Shown: piece after piece, positions 24,370 through 36,900 of the stretch | How the letters are laid out: each line of letters begins with the position of its first letter | How positions within the stretch are numbered: the stretch's first letter is position 1 | Source: Eublepharis macularius | Taxonomy: Eukaryota; Chordata; Lepidosauria; Squamata; Eublepharidae | Direction of reading: 5' to 3' | DNA: 64,000 nt | NCBI RefSeq assembly: GCF_028583425.1 | Contig: NC_072801.1 | Location: 62,511,766 to 62,575,765 of the forward strand | The notes under the pieces: model-generated | Told to the model about the DNA's origin: nothing | The model's input: the letters and a program-made list of their open reading frames with translations, nothing else | The model's database searches: none | Translations under genes and position numbers: made by a program

Positions 24370-25760
24370 TTTTTGTTTGTTTATTACTTCGATTTATAAA
24401 TCGCCCATCCTCAGGGGCTCTGGGCGTGAACATCAGTTAAAATCAATAAAAACAAAAAACAATTCTAAAATCAACATACAATAACAATAATAAAATAAAT
24501 TAACCAAATACATTAAGGTGCAATTGTGGGGAGAACCCCCCACCCCGAAGGTGGGAGGCCGACATGGCACCGCCCCCTTCAACCACCGAACGCCTGGTGG
24601 AACAGCTCTGTCTTACAGGCCCAGCAGAACAATAATATGTCCTGCTGGGCCCGGGTCTTCATTGACAGAACGTTCCACCAGGCTGGGGCCAGGACTGAAA
24701 AGACCCTGGCCCTGGTTGAAGCGAGGCGGGCTTCCTTAGGGCCAGGGACCACCAGTAAACAATTATCCGCTGATCAAAGCGGTCTCCGGGGAACATACAG
24801 GGAGAGACGATCCCGAAGATATGCTGGTCCCAACGTGCTCAGGGCTTTAAAGGTAAGAACCAACAACTTGAACCTGATTCGGAATTCAACCGGAAGCCAG
24901 TGCAGCTGGCACAGGACAGGTGTGATATGTGACTGGTAGGATATACCAGTCAGGACCTGCGCCACCGCATTCTGGACCAGTTGTAGTTTCCAGATCAGGC
25001 CCAGGGGTAGCCCAGCATAGAGTGAGTTACAGTAATCTAGCCTGGAGGTGACTGTTGCATGGGTCTCTGTAGCCAGGTCCTAGGGCATCAGGTAAGGGGC
25101 AAGTTGCCTGATCTGACGGAGATGGAAAAATGCAGACTTGGCAACCGCCATGACCTGGGCCTCCATCGACAGGGAGGCATCCAGGAGCACACCCAGACTC
25201 TTCACCATGGGCAAAGTTGCCAATGGTGTCCCATCCAGGACAGGGAGCTGGATCCCAACATCTGGCAGCCCCCATCCCAGCTGCAGGACCTCCGTCTTCA
25301 CCAGGTTCAGTTTCAGCCTGCTCTGTTTCAACCATGCTGTCACAGCCTCCAGAGCTCTGGCCAGATTGTTCAGGGCCGTGTCTGGCCGGCCGTCCATCAA
25401 CAGAAAAAGCTGGGTATCATCCGCATATTGATGACAACCCAGCCCAAACCAACTGGGCGAGGGGGCGCATGTAGATGTTAAATAACATTGGGGAGAGTAT
25501 CGCCCCTTGCGGAACCCTGCACACCAAGGAGTGACGGGGCGATAGATCTCCCCCGAGTGCCACCCTCTATCCCCAACCCTGGAGAAAGGAGACCAGCCAC
25601 TGTAAGGCTGTCCCCCTAATCCCCACGTCGGCGAGGCAGCTGGCCAACAAGTCATAGTTGACCGTGTCAAACGCTGCTGTGAGATCGAGTAACACAAGCA
25701 GCGCCGACCCGCCTCAATCCAGATGCCTGCGAAGGTCATCTGTGAGGGCAACCCAATGTT
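24370..25760 (-). mobile_element. L2-clade LINE, 3' half
   Basis: The minus strand encodes GLGCHQYADDTQLFLLMDG with the catalytic ADD, AVTAWLKQSRLKLNLVKTEV, SLGVLLDASLSMEAQV, then VLTGISYQSHITPVLCQLHW and LVLTFKALSTLGPAYLRDRL. A 3' UTR follows with GGATGGGCGATTTATAAATC. It is better preserved than the 18690 copy but 5'-truncated and frame-broken. Confidence 0.85.
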
Positions 25761-25764
25761 GCAT

Positions 25765-27260
25765 TTTTCAGGATTCAGAAAACTCGTTGATCTATGCAAC
25801 AATCCTGTGCCATAAGCTTTTGAATATTCTGCCTTCTCCGGTTTCCTTTTTTCATTTTTGTCTTGCCCAGTGACTTTTTAAAAAGAGGCCCTAGTACTTA
25901 GGATGTTCTTCCTCCTCAGTCCCAAATGCCCAAGAGGTGCCAGAACTCCATAAAGAGGTACCAGTACAGATACCCCCTGGATTCCCCCCCCAATCTAATC
26001 CCTTCTTCCATGTAGCTTAAAGTGGAATACAAAGGTTCAAAATTCAAAGACCTAGTTCAGCTCATTGCTTTAGAAATGGATCCTGCAGAGCACACCTAGC
26101 AGACACTGAAAATAATGAGTGAGGAAGGTGTAGAGTCAGGGTATACACACCCACTGCCTTACACACACACCCTGGCATGGTAACTGAGGGAAAAGGGTGT
26201 AGGGGAAATACAAACTCGCGTACTGAGTGAGCATACACCCAAAATCCCAAGAGATAAAAAGATGGATTGGAGAAGTGATTATACACACCCTGCCGAGGAA
26301 ACCCAAAAACTGCCTGTGAAGGGGAGTGTGGCACAGGGAAAATAAGTATCCACCCAAAATAATGACTAAGGAAACAGGTGTAGGAAACATACACAGGCGG
26401 ACATGTAACGTTCAAGGGATTGGCTGCATCCTTCTGGGTACACTTCCTCAGTGCTTGCCCCTGCACTGTGCCATTTTACACACTCTCTCTGCCAAAGAGG
26501 CACAAGCAGATTGCCCAAAAAGGCACACATGTCCCAGGCCAGCACAAGCCCTGGCTGTTGGCAGCACATTCCTTCCCTCAGCTTTTACATTGATGGATAC
26601 CTGACAGATCCAGTCCCCAAGGTAGCTTACAACAAACCCACGTGCAATAAAATTAGCATCCCCCCAAGCTACAGAAAGTGAAACACCCAACATTATCACA
26701 GCAAACTACAATATATCAGCAGCACCCTATGCTGTACATTTTTAAACACATCCCGAAGTTTGCTGCAACAACTGTTGTCTCTGTCATCAGCTTCATTGAG
26801 TGACAGCAAGTTTTAGCATGATGGGAAAGAAGGGAAAATGTCTCTGTGGTTAATTAAGGTAGAATCACTGAGCAGTGCAATTAATTAAGCAGTGAGACAC
26901 TCCACTGGAGAGTGCTTTTGCACGAGCCCCGTGGAGTAGGCATTTTGCATGAGAATTACAGGTTTGGGCCACTGCTATTGCTTTACTCAGTTAATCAGTG
27001 TAATTAATTAACTTGGAGGGGTGCTATTCAATGGAGGCATAATTCCTGCACAAACGCCATTCATTCCAATGCGGTTTGTGTAAGAAAACACCTTGGTAGA
27101 TTGCCTCTTAGATTTTTACTCACATATTTAAATTAGCTCTTTGTTTATTGTGCATGGAGGGTGGGCAGCAAGTCCCTGATTTGGAACTATGACGTTTTAA
27201 GGAGCCTGCTGCCATGCTAGTTGTAGAGATACACTGACTTACTCCTTCATTCCACATTTT
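25765..27260. other. Intergenic DNA; possible degenerate minisatellite
   Basis: No exon seen. Between 26100 and 26400 a loose motif recurs (AATGAGTGAGGAAGGTGTAG, AACTGAGGGAAAAGGGTGTA, AATGACTAAGGAAACAGGTG) along with ATACACACCC words, suggesting a decayed minisatellite. The rest shows nothing. Confidence 0.3.
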
Positions 27261-27268
27261 CTATATAG

Positions 27269-27443
27269 GGTTGCCAACTGGCCTGGATAAAATTGTCCTG
27301 TCCCTTTAAGAGAGGCTTAATGTGTGGAAATGAGCAGGTGAAGCTTTTCATGATGTGGCAGTAAATAACATCACCTAGGACATAACATCTTGTTAAGCCT
27401 CTGTTAAAGGAACAGGACATTTACCCCCAGACCAGTTGGCAAC
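27269..27443. mobile_element. Palindromic MITE, GTTGCCAACTGG ends
   Basis: Left arm GTTGCCAACTGGCCTGG to CTTTAAGAGAGGCTTA pairs with the right arm TAAGCCTCTGTTAAAGG to CCAGTTGGCAAC over about 50 bp. That leaves a loop of about 75 bp. The ends resemble the AGGGTTGCCA MITE but the interior does not. Confidence 0.7.
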
Positions 27444-27765
27444 TGTTTGCCAAAGGCATGGCAAAAGGTAGGCAGGGGAGGAAATGCCCTACTTCTTGCA
27501 ATAAGCTTGCATCATCCACCCTATCAGCCGCTCTCTGGGTGTATTGTGACCCTGGGAACTGTCTGTCCACATGCCATCTTTCAACCTGTGCATGCAGGGC
27601 AATGTGGAACTGTAGCCACATAGCTTCTAGCTTGAGTGTTTGAAGAAGCATGTGGTGTTGCCAATTGATCAGAAAAAAATTCCTGGCCTGCTTCTGAGAG
27701 AGAGGAGGGGTGCATATATACCCACCTTTGGTTGGGATATAAAGGCTCAGGGATCTCCATTCCTA

Positions 27766-27850
27766 CTCACGTCTGAAGAAGGGAGCTCTGTCTGTCAAAA
27801 GCTTACACTCTGAAAATATTGTTGGTCCTGCTGTTCTACTAAGGACCAGC
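27766..27850 (+). repeat. Short interspersed unit, second copy
   Basis: GTCTGAAGAAGGGAGCTCTG, AAAAGCTTACACTCTGAAAA, then TTGTTGGTCCTGCTGTTCTA. It is related to the insert at 21599-21687. Confidence 0.5.
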
Positions 27851-29490
27851 ATGGCTACCTAAGCTGGCGATACATGTAGCAACCCAAAAGCAGAATCCTA
27901 TACAGGGGGTAGAGGGATGTAACTGTCATCAGATTCAAGCCAAACAGCCTTCTCGCCTGACTACATCAAACCACTGTCACATCTGTGGGCCTTGCTGTTT
28001 GGGGACTGGAGTCATGGGCAGCAGGGTGGGGGGGGGAATCTCTGCTTGTCCACCCCTTTATTTTACTGCCTTGGTTTTCCTGCCCATGCTAGCTGAGATA
28101 CATTAGCCAGCTTGTTCCACTCCCTAGTTCTTGGGAGAGGCCCTACTTCCCAGCCAGTTTCCTGCCCCCCTTCTGCCATCTCCATTTCCTGCTGCACCTC
28201 CTGTGTGTGAATGACCAGAGGCACGGGAAATCCGTGCGCAGTCATCGCTGGACTAAGTCACAGCACATACAGGAGCCCCAGAGCAGACATTGCTTGCTGG
28301 ACCTCAGAGTGGAAGATGTCTCTTGCCCTGTGTGATGCTTGAGAGTGGACGTGACACAGGGAGATCGCAGCCCCTGGGACACCTGTCGGAGCAGGTAGGG
28401 ATGCTCTTCTTATGGCAAAACATAGATTCCATGTACAGAATCTAAAAATGAGAAGGGAAGGAGGGAGGGAGGAACTTGTGGAGGGTGAGGTGGCCATTTA
28501 TGCTTTGCCCCCACCATATTCCATGTAAAGATTATCCAACGAGGTCGAGCACTGGGTCTTCTCTAGCCCTCTTGACCTCCCTTCCAGAGAACCCAGGAGT
28601 TCTGGTTCTTTGCTTGCCTCATACGCTACCTTTTTTGCAGATCTCAGCGCCAGATATCAGAGCTCTTGCCTGTCTCTGTTCATTGGCTCATCGAACCTCG
28701 CTGCCTTCTCAAAGGATTATTCCCTGGGAAGGATATGGAAACTAATGGTGTGGAAGGCAGGGACTTCTAGGAGAGGTCAGAGTCATCAGACAGGAGTGAG
28801 GCAGGTGGCAGGTACATGAAAGAGGTGTCAGTTATTTATTTTATTGTGGAGCTGTTGGGGTGGGGGGGGGGGGAGCACCGTTCAGATTCTCTTGCTCCGG
28901 CCTTCTCTGATTACAGTATAGGAGCCAGAAGCTCAGAGTTTTCTACATAAGAGAGTCCAGTGTTTTATGGGGCCCATAAAAAAAAAACTAAGGAACAGAA
29001 ATCTTGCACTGTAAGAATGAAGACTTGACATTTTGCCTTCCTGGATTGGGTGGTTCAAACAGAAGTCGGGAATTGGGCTGGGGAGAGTCCACATTGCTGT
29101 GTTCTGTTTCATATAGTTTCCCTCATTTGTTCTCCCACAAACCAGGCTGCTGAGGGGTATTCATGTGGGGTGCGGCTCCTGCTATCAGGACCCCAGAGCG
29201 CATGAGACCTTTTCTTTTCCTGTTGACGTAACTGTTTGATACAAGGCCTCTGACTCACCCTCCTGGCTGGAATAGAAGGGTAGGCTTAAGTGTCCCTGTC
29301 TCTCTGATCGGGGTTTGAATCTCATCGGGCAGCTAATAACCTCTGAAGAACTGTAAATGAGCTTAGATTCAGCAGGAGGGTCTCTTGGTTTAGATGAGGA
29401 CTTGTGAATTCGAGCACTTGAGAGTCAAATGCTTTTCAGAATTTAAATCAGGGCAGGATGGGTCTACAGATACACAGATCTCTACAGTAT
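27851..29490. other. Upstream region of RASIP1, no coding signature
   Basis: Low-repeat DNA that could contain RASIP1 untranslated exons or promoter. Homopolymer G runs occur near 28030 and 28860. No exon can be supported. Confidence 0.3.
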
Positions 29491-29496
29491 ACCTTC

Positions 29497-29690
29497 AGCC
29501 CTAATAGTCCAGACCAGCCCGATCTTGTCAGAGCTTAGAAGCTAAGCAGGATCAGTACTTTGATGGAAGACCACTAAGGAAGATGGGGGCTGCTATGCAG
29601 AGGAAGGGAATAGAAAACCACCGTGTCTTCCTTTGAAAACCTCATGAGGTGGAACTTCATGGGGGGTCACCATGAGTCAATTGCTACTCA
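29497..29690 (+). mobile_element. 5S-rRNA-derived SINE, diverged
   Basis: CCCGATCTTGTCAGAGCTTA, GAAGCTAAGCAGGATCAGTA, then GGGTCACCATGAGTCAATTG. Confidence 0.65.
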
Positions 29691-29861
29691 ATAGCCCAAT
29701 TTACTTATATCTTCAACTCTACTCCATGCCAAACAGAGTAAGTTATACAGAATAAGAATATTTGTACAGTGTTGTATTTACTCTTTGCTAAGTTATTCTG
29801 CTGTTGTGACCCAACTTTTTAAGTGTTCTGGACATTTTTGGGACAAGGGGTATGAGATGTA

Positions 29862-30065
29862 GGTCCTGACCTGGAATGCCTAGGAAAGCCTGATCTCGTC
29901 AGATCTCAGAAGCTAAGAGGGGCCATCCTTGGTTAGTAATTGGATGGGAGACCTCCATTGAAGACCATGGTTGCAGAGGCAGGCCGTGGCAAATCACCTC
30001 TGTTAGTCTCTTGAGATGAAAACCCCACTAGGGATCACCATAAGTCAACGATGACTTGAGGGCAA
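29862..30065 (+). mobile_element. 5S-rRNA-derived SINE
   Basis: TCCTGACCTGGAATGCC head, CTGATCTCGTCAGATCTCAG, TTGGTTAGTAATTGGATGGG and tail GGGATCACCATAAGTCAACG before GACTTGAG. Confidence 0.75.
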
Positions 30066-30069
30066 GATT

Positions 30070-30950
30070 TCATTTCATGCATGAGATATTGAGGAACTGC
30101 AATATGGATATATTTCAAAGTTTTCCCGCCCAGCCATGGTTCCTGTGGCTGCCCTGCCATCAAGAATGAGAGGCTACATAAGGCCAAAATGAGGTAGAGA
30201 CCAGTCTGTGTCATGAGGCAGCCCCAGCTCCACACCAAACAGTAAACCAGACCCAGAAATGTTTATAGGCAGCAGACCTTATCACATGTCCTGCTCTGAC
30301 CTATAGGAATTTAAGATGTTGAGGGTCTGATCTATCATTTTGTTGTTTCATCATTGGTGAGTGGAGGTACAAAGCTGTATTCAACTCCCCTCCTCACGCA
30401 CCCCACATTCTAGGCTGTGGGGACAATTTCTTACCTATGCTGCCTCTTTAGAAAAAGAAATGAAAACTGAGTTTCTCTGGGTATTGAATTCTGTGTGATG
30501 AATGGACTTCTGCCCCACAAGATGGCCACAGTGGTGAAGGAAAGATGCATTTCAGAATTTCTTGCTAATCCATATAATGAAATCATCCTGAGTTTTAGTA
30601 CAATGATAGATTTTTATAAACTCCTGTCATGTACTTCCTGTAGTATTCCCCCCACCCCAAATGGAAAAACAGTCCCAAATGTTTTCCTTTACTTTCCTCT
30701 CTCGGAAAGTCATCCAACTCCTTGATCTTTCTTGACACAGGGTGACCAGTACTGTACACAGCAGCTTCTCCTTACATTTATTAAAGGGTATTACACTAGT
30801 GTCCATTTTGTTTCCAGTCTGGCATGGAATAAGGAGGATATGGGGTCTGGGTGTTAAATACCTTTGAGGTGAGAATGGCAGCATCGATTGAGAATCAGCC
30901 TTTCATGTTATTTATTTCTATTCATATCCAACTTTTAAAAGGGTCAGGTC
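30070..30950. other. Region just upstream of the RASIP1 start
   Basis: No repeat or exon recognised. A splice acceptor may sit at TTTTAAAAG near 30950, so the start codon is probably in the second exon, as the UTR context has no CpG island. Confidence 0.3.
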
Positions 30951-30959
30951 CTTCTGACC

Positions 30960-33900
30960 ATGTTCTCGGACGAACGAAAAGACGGGAGCCCCCGCTTTGT
31001 GAAGCTTCACTTTCCTGTCGGTCTTTGGATCAACTCCCCGAAGAAACACTTTGCCAAGCTTGGTCGCAGGTGGCCCAGTGTGGGGTCTGTCAAGTAAGTG
31101 TCTGTCTCATGTCCTCAGTTAGCCTGGAATCAGTCCCAATTAGTTCTCCCCCCCACCAAAAAAACCCCCAACCCAACTGAGCTCTTATCAGGTATTCTTC
31201 CTTGATTCAGTTTAGTGAGTCCATTGACTTTCACAGCTGCCTGAGATCAGACCGATCTTGTATGGTGTATCATCTCCCAGTTAGGATCATGTTAATGGGT
31301 TTTTCCTTTCCCGGTATGAAGTCTTCCTTGAGAACTGAATTAGGTTATTTCTTTCCAGCACTCTACCACCAAAATCATTTGCTTCTATTGTTGTTGTGAC
31401 CATATGACACCTCTTATTAAATGCCTACTCTAGTTTCCCATCTGGTCCAGAATCCTTTACTTGGGTAAACTTATGTTTTGATGGATATATACCTATGTGT
31501 TTCTCCAACTAAGCAAATAGTGGTTCCCTAGGGCTATTTGAACATACATGAAGCTGCCTTATACTGAATCTGATCAGTGGCCCATCAAGGTCAGTGTTGT
31601 CTACTCAGACTGGCTGTGGCTCTCTGGGGCTCAGGTAGAGGTCTTTCACATCACCAAATGCCTGGTTCTTGTAACTGGAGATGCTGAGGATTGAACCTGG
31701 GACTTTCTGCGTGCCAAGCAGATGCTCTGCCACCGAACCATAGCCCCTCCCACTTTTCTGGACAGGAAGCAGAAGAGTGGGAAGGTGTAATCTCCCTGTG
31801 CAACTGGGGATGAAATTTCAGCACAAAATTCCCCGCTCACATCTGGTTGAAAGGATCCATATCATGTAGCTGTATCGTGTAGCTGGCCCTTACTCTAACC
31901 TAACTCACAGCACTGCTGTAAGAATAAATTGGATGAAGGGAGGCCCAGGTATGCCTCCCTGAACTGCTTGGATATTTAAAAAATGTGTCTGAGACTTGGA
32001 AGATCAGCTGTGAGGGAATTTAAAAAGATCATTAAAGATAAAAATGTCTCTCTGGGTACCAAGATCAAGATAATCCAAACTATGGTATTCCATATTACTA
32101 TGTATGGATGTGAAAGTTGGACAGTGAAGAAAGCTGACAGGAAGAAAATTGATTCATTTGAAATGTGGTGCTGGAGGAGAGTTTTGTGGGTACCATGGAC
32201 AGCCAAAAAGACAAATAAGTGAGTTTTAGATCAAATCAAGCCTGAATTCTCCCTAGAAGCTAAAATGTCAAAACTGAAGCTATTGTACTTTGGTCACATC
32301 ATGAGATGACAAGATTCTCTGGAAAAGTCAATAATGCTAGGAAAAGTAGAAGGCGGTAGGAAAAGAGGAAGACTCAAAATGAGATGGCTTGACTCAATAA
32401 AGGAAGCCATGGCCTCCAGTGTGCAAGATCTGAGCAAGTCTGTTAATGATAGGATATCTTGGAGGCCTTTCATTCATAGGGTTGCCATAGGTTGGAGGCG
32501 ACTTGACAGCACATAACACACACACACGCACATTAACCTACCACCTCTACTAACTGGCATTCTGTCTTCCCAGCTGCCAGTTAAAAAACTGTATAGCCCC
32601 TAACAGGCCTTTGCCTTAGACTCAGGAGCACAAACATGCAGCAGTCATTGTCTGGTTCTGCAGCACTCTGGGAGCCATGTACTCTGAGCCCCTGGCACTT
32701 GATGAGAGGCTGTTACTAAAGTATCTCCCCAGGGGTTAATTGAAAACCTATGCCACTGGAAAGCATATAGGATATATATCATGCCAAATAGAAGTGTGAG
32801 ACCAATGCTAATAAAACTGCTTTGGAATACAGCGGAAGAGGCTTACAGAATGTAGGGAGACAGATTTTGATTAACATTTTGATTAAACAGGACGACTAAT
32901 TATGTAGGGACTTTAACCCACTTAAAGGTCACATTTTCATATGCATTACTACTTGTGGTGCCCTGAACTGGAGAGCCCAGGTGAGTCTGATCTCATCAGA
33001 TCTCAGAAACTAAGCAGGGTCGGCCTTGGTTAGTGATTGGATGGGAGACCTCCAGTGACAGTGGCAAATCACTTGTTAGTCTCTTGCCATAAAAACCCCA
33101 CCAGGGGTAGCCAGGTCAGCTATGACTTGAGGGTACTCTCCACTACCACTTGTGGTGGGCGTTCATTTATGTTCCTTACTTAATTTTATTCTTCTGGAAT
33201 TTCTATGAAGTGTGTTATGCTGAGAGGTAGTGGCTTGCCCAAGGCTATACAGCAACCTTGTGGCAGAGCAGTCATTTGGCCATAGGTCTCCCACATCCAA
33301 ACCCAGCAATCTAGCTGCCATTATCTTCCCCACTGCACCTTCCACTCCCTCTATCCTATTGCAGGTCTACATCCTCGGATACAGCCAGCCGTGGCAGTGA
33401 GCCTGTGGAGATGCGCCCAGCCACCAAGAACAAGGCCAGTCGACACAAGAGGCTGTCAACACTCTTCCAGAGAGGTGGGGTTGGAGGGCCAACAGGTGGG
33501 GGTGGAGGTCGCTGGGCCAGTGAGAAGAAACTGGCTGATATCATTGACCCACTGCCTGAAGACCGAGTTCAGCCCCCATCACAGGGGGAAGTGCCAGGGG
33601 TCTTGAAAATCTATGGAGGGGACATCTCCACAGGTGCCAATTATAAGAGTGTGCTGGCGACTGTGCGCTCCACTGCCCGTCAGCTGGTGTGTGAAGCGCT
33701 AGAGCGCTATGGTGTGGCACAACCCAATGCTGAGGATGCCTATGTATTGTGTGACGTCGTGGGCAGTGTCCATGGGCCAGATAGCTCCTGGCAGGCCCAG
33801 TATCTTCGGGCAGTTGGTGACTCAGAACGCCCACTCGTGCTGCAAGATGTGTGGAAGCCCAAAACTGGCTGCACTCGACGTTTTGAGATCCGCCGACGTT

Positions 33901-36900
33901 GTGACGTGGAGAGGATGGCAGAAGGCGAGGATGAGGACGGTTCAGGTGAGTGAAGGGTGTCAAGCAGTGGGCGGAACTTCCAAGGAACTGCCAGTAGAAT
34001 TTGTTCTAGTAGTCTTTCTCTGCAAGGCTGGAGCTGGTTTTCTGAATTTCATGAGCATTTCAAATTTGCCAGAATCTCTGCTTTTATTTTATTGAAAAGT
34101 AAGTTTCTGTTCATCATGATGGCAAAGAAGAGCTCGAAAGCTTGGTAGCTGCTAGGTCTCTAACCTGATTAGAGAATTAGTTTGATTGATATGGATTTTA
34201 CTTGATTAATCAATTAAATTTACTTATGTTTCTGAAGGAAAATACATATACCTCCTTTTTAAAAATATGATCCTCATGCATGTTACCACCCCCATCTTTA
34301 GAAGAAACAATCCCCAGGTGTGTGAAAGAAAAGGAAGCTCTAAGGCAGGGTTCTCCAACCTTTTTAAGCCTGTGGGGGCACATTTGGAGTTCTGACATAG
34401 TGTGATGGGTGCAGCAACAAAATGGCTGCCACAGAATGGCTGCTGCAGGAAGTGGAGCCAGTCACAAAATGGCTGCCACAGCTGACCTTGAGTCACACAG
34501 TGAAGATCCTTGTGCTGTGGAAGCAGCTTTTGCCAAAGCAATGTTTTTAAAAATCTGCACAGCCAATCAAACCTCCTCCTGTACGGGCAGCACCGGGAGG
34601 AAGGGGCCAAGGCACACTCCAAGTACCTTTATGGAAGAAAAATCTGTCAATGGTTATTTGCAAACTAAAAACAGAAGATGTGTGTTCAGAGGTAGTATAC
34701 CAGATGCTGAGTGCAAACAAGGGATAGTTAGCTCCTTCTCACTCTAATCGAGGCCTTCCCAAGGACACCTGTCTGGCCACTGCTTGACACAACATATTGA
34801 ATAAGATCCATTTTTGATCTGATCCAATAAAACAATTCTTGCATTCATATGCCCAAGAAAGTATTCTGTGAAGGTAAAATAAGTAAGAAATGATTGCATA
34901 AGTTCTTCACTCCATCCTCACTTCCATTAAACATATCAGCTCTGCAATGTTCTGAAATTCTGGCACACTAATTGTCTCTGCTTCTGAATAGATCCAATGA
35001 TCAGAGTCAGTGGAATTCCCAGGGCATCAGGAGAATGATCATTCCTCCTCTAGCATATGCAGCAAAGGCAACAGAACAATTTGGGGATAGTCCATTGTTC
35101 CTTCCCTTTCTTGGCCTCTGCCATGCTAAAATGCTGCTAACAATCAAAAAAGGACTATAGAAATGCATAAAACGTCTCCATATTTTTTGCTGTTACTCAC
35201 ATAAATTAGATCTTATGGTGAATTTGAGAGTATTTTGATATGACATTCCTCTACCTCTTCAACAGCAGCTGCTTACTGGTGAGCAGGATCAACTCATTAA
35301 CCATCTTGTTTCCCAGCTCTTCCTCTCCTTCTCTTGCAGGAATCAACTCCCAGACCCGCCGGCAGCAATCCCGCCGTTCTCGTGCCGCATCAGGAGGCCA
35401 TGTGGCCCCCAAGGAAAGGGCAGACAACCTCTCGCTCCGCCGCAGCATCAGTGAGATGAATCTCAGCACTAAGCGACGCAGGGAGCGCAAGGGTGTGCTC
35501 AGTATGGCAATTGGTGACCCTGCCGAAGGAGGTGCAGCTGAGGAGCCACGGCTCAAAGCAGCTGAGGGTGCCGACGGCCCTTCGGCTCCAGCCTCTGAAG
35601 AGGCAGCTGTGGATTCATCCAATCTAGAGCATCTCTCACAGTGCCTCATACAACCACCAACCGAGCACCCCTATTTTCTGCAGTTGTTGGGCTACAATGA
35701 AAAACAGGTAGGGATGATGGAAAGTTAGACAGCTCTGCATCACTCTCTTCTTCCTTCCCCTTTGACTGACAGAAACCAAGGCTTGGAGGGCTCAGCGATA
35801 TTGTTGCGGTTACCTAGCAACCTCCCAAATGGCTGCTCAGAATGTAGTATCACATGATCTCGGTGAACATTAATCCCTTCAAACTACATATATTGCTTCT
35901 TGTGTAGCTCATCACCATGTTGGTTTGTGCTGGCAGACCGATGCTGTAACAGGGCGTTTACAAGCATTTCATTTAAACTCCTATGCTTAAAGCAACAACA
36001 GCCTCACTATCCAGAAACTATACAAAGTTGGAGTTAGTGTGTCAACAAATATAATCTTAATACAAAGCAGAAACCAACATGGTGGTGAGCTATTGAAATC
36101 TTTGAAACCAGTGAGTATACTGTCTATGTAAGTTTATCATTAATGAATTGTACATAGGGGACAACATCAGTATAATTTTAAATCTTTATTACAGACAACT
36201 TGTAATATATTGAAGCCTATGAAGAAGTTGGATACGAAACAGGATTGAAAATATGCTGGCAAAACCTGTTGGCCTTTAGATGCGGTGGGCTTTTTAGCCG
36301 ACTCTAGAGGTCATCTTGATTTACAGCCCACAGAAACAGCAACAACCTAAAATACAGATGAGAGACAAAAGAAAAATAGTTGACAACATAACACTACATA
36401 ACTCTATGGATACTTACCAGTTTTACCTTGTTAAAGCAAATTCTGCCTGGATAAATTAAGACTTTCCATTTTTCTCTCCTTGTAGGAGTTTGTGATCCAC
36501 GTAATGACACGTCGCCGACATATTTTTGGACGCCCAGAACGTCGCCCAGCTCCAGACCAATCCAGCTATGTGGACACGTTCCTGACTGCCCCGGATATCC
36601 TGCCACGCCACTGCTGCGTAGTGTCTTCAGTGCCTCCTGCAGACCCCAGCCAGCCCCGGGGCTCAGCTATGGTGCGGCCTTTCCGTGGGGCATCTATAAC
36701 CCACAATGGTGCCCCGCTCCATCGCCAGGTGGAGCTGGCCCCTGGAGACTTGCTGGGGATGGGGCAGCATTTTCTTTTCATGTACAAGGACCCACGAGCT
36801 GCACCCGCACCACCAGCCTGGTTGCCCAAGGCATGGGTCTCCCCAGGACTGGTAGGGGCTTTGGCATGCCAGGCCTGTGGCCGATCCCTGCAGGAGCGGC

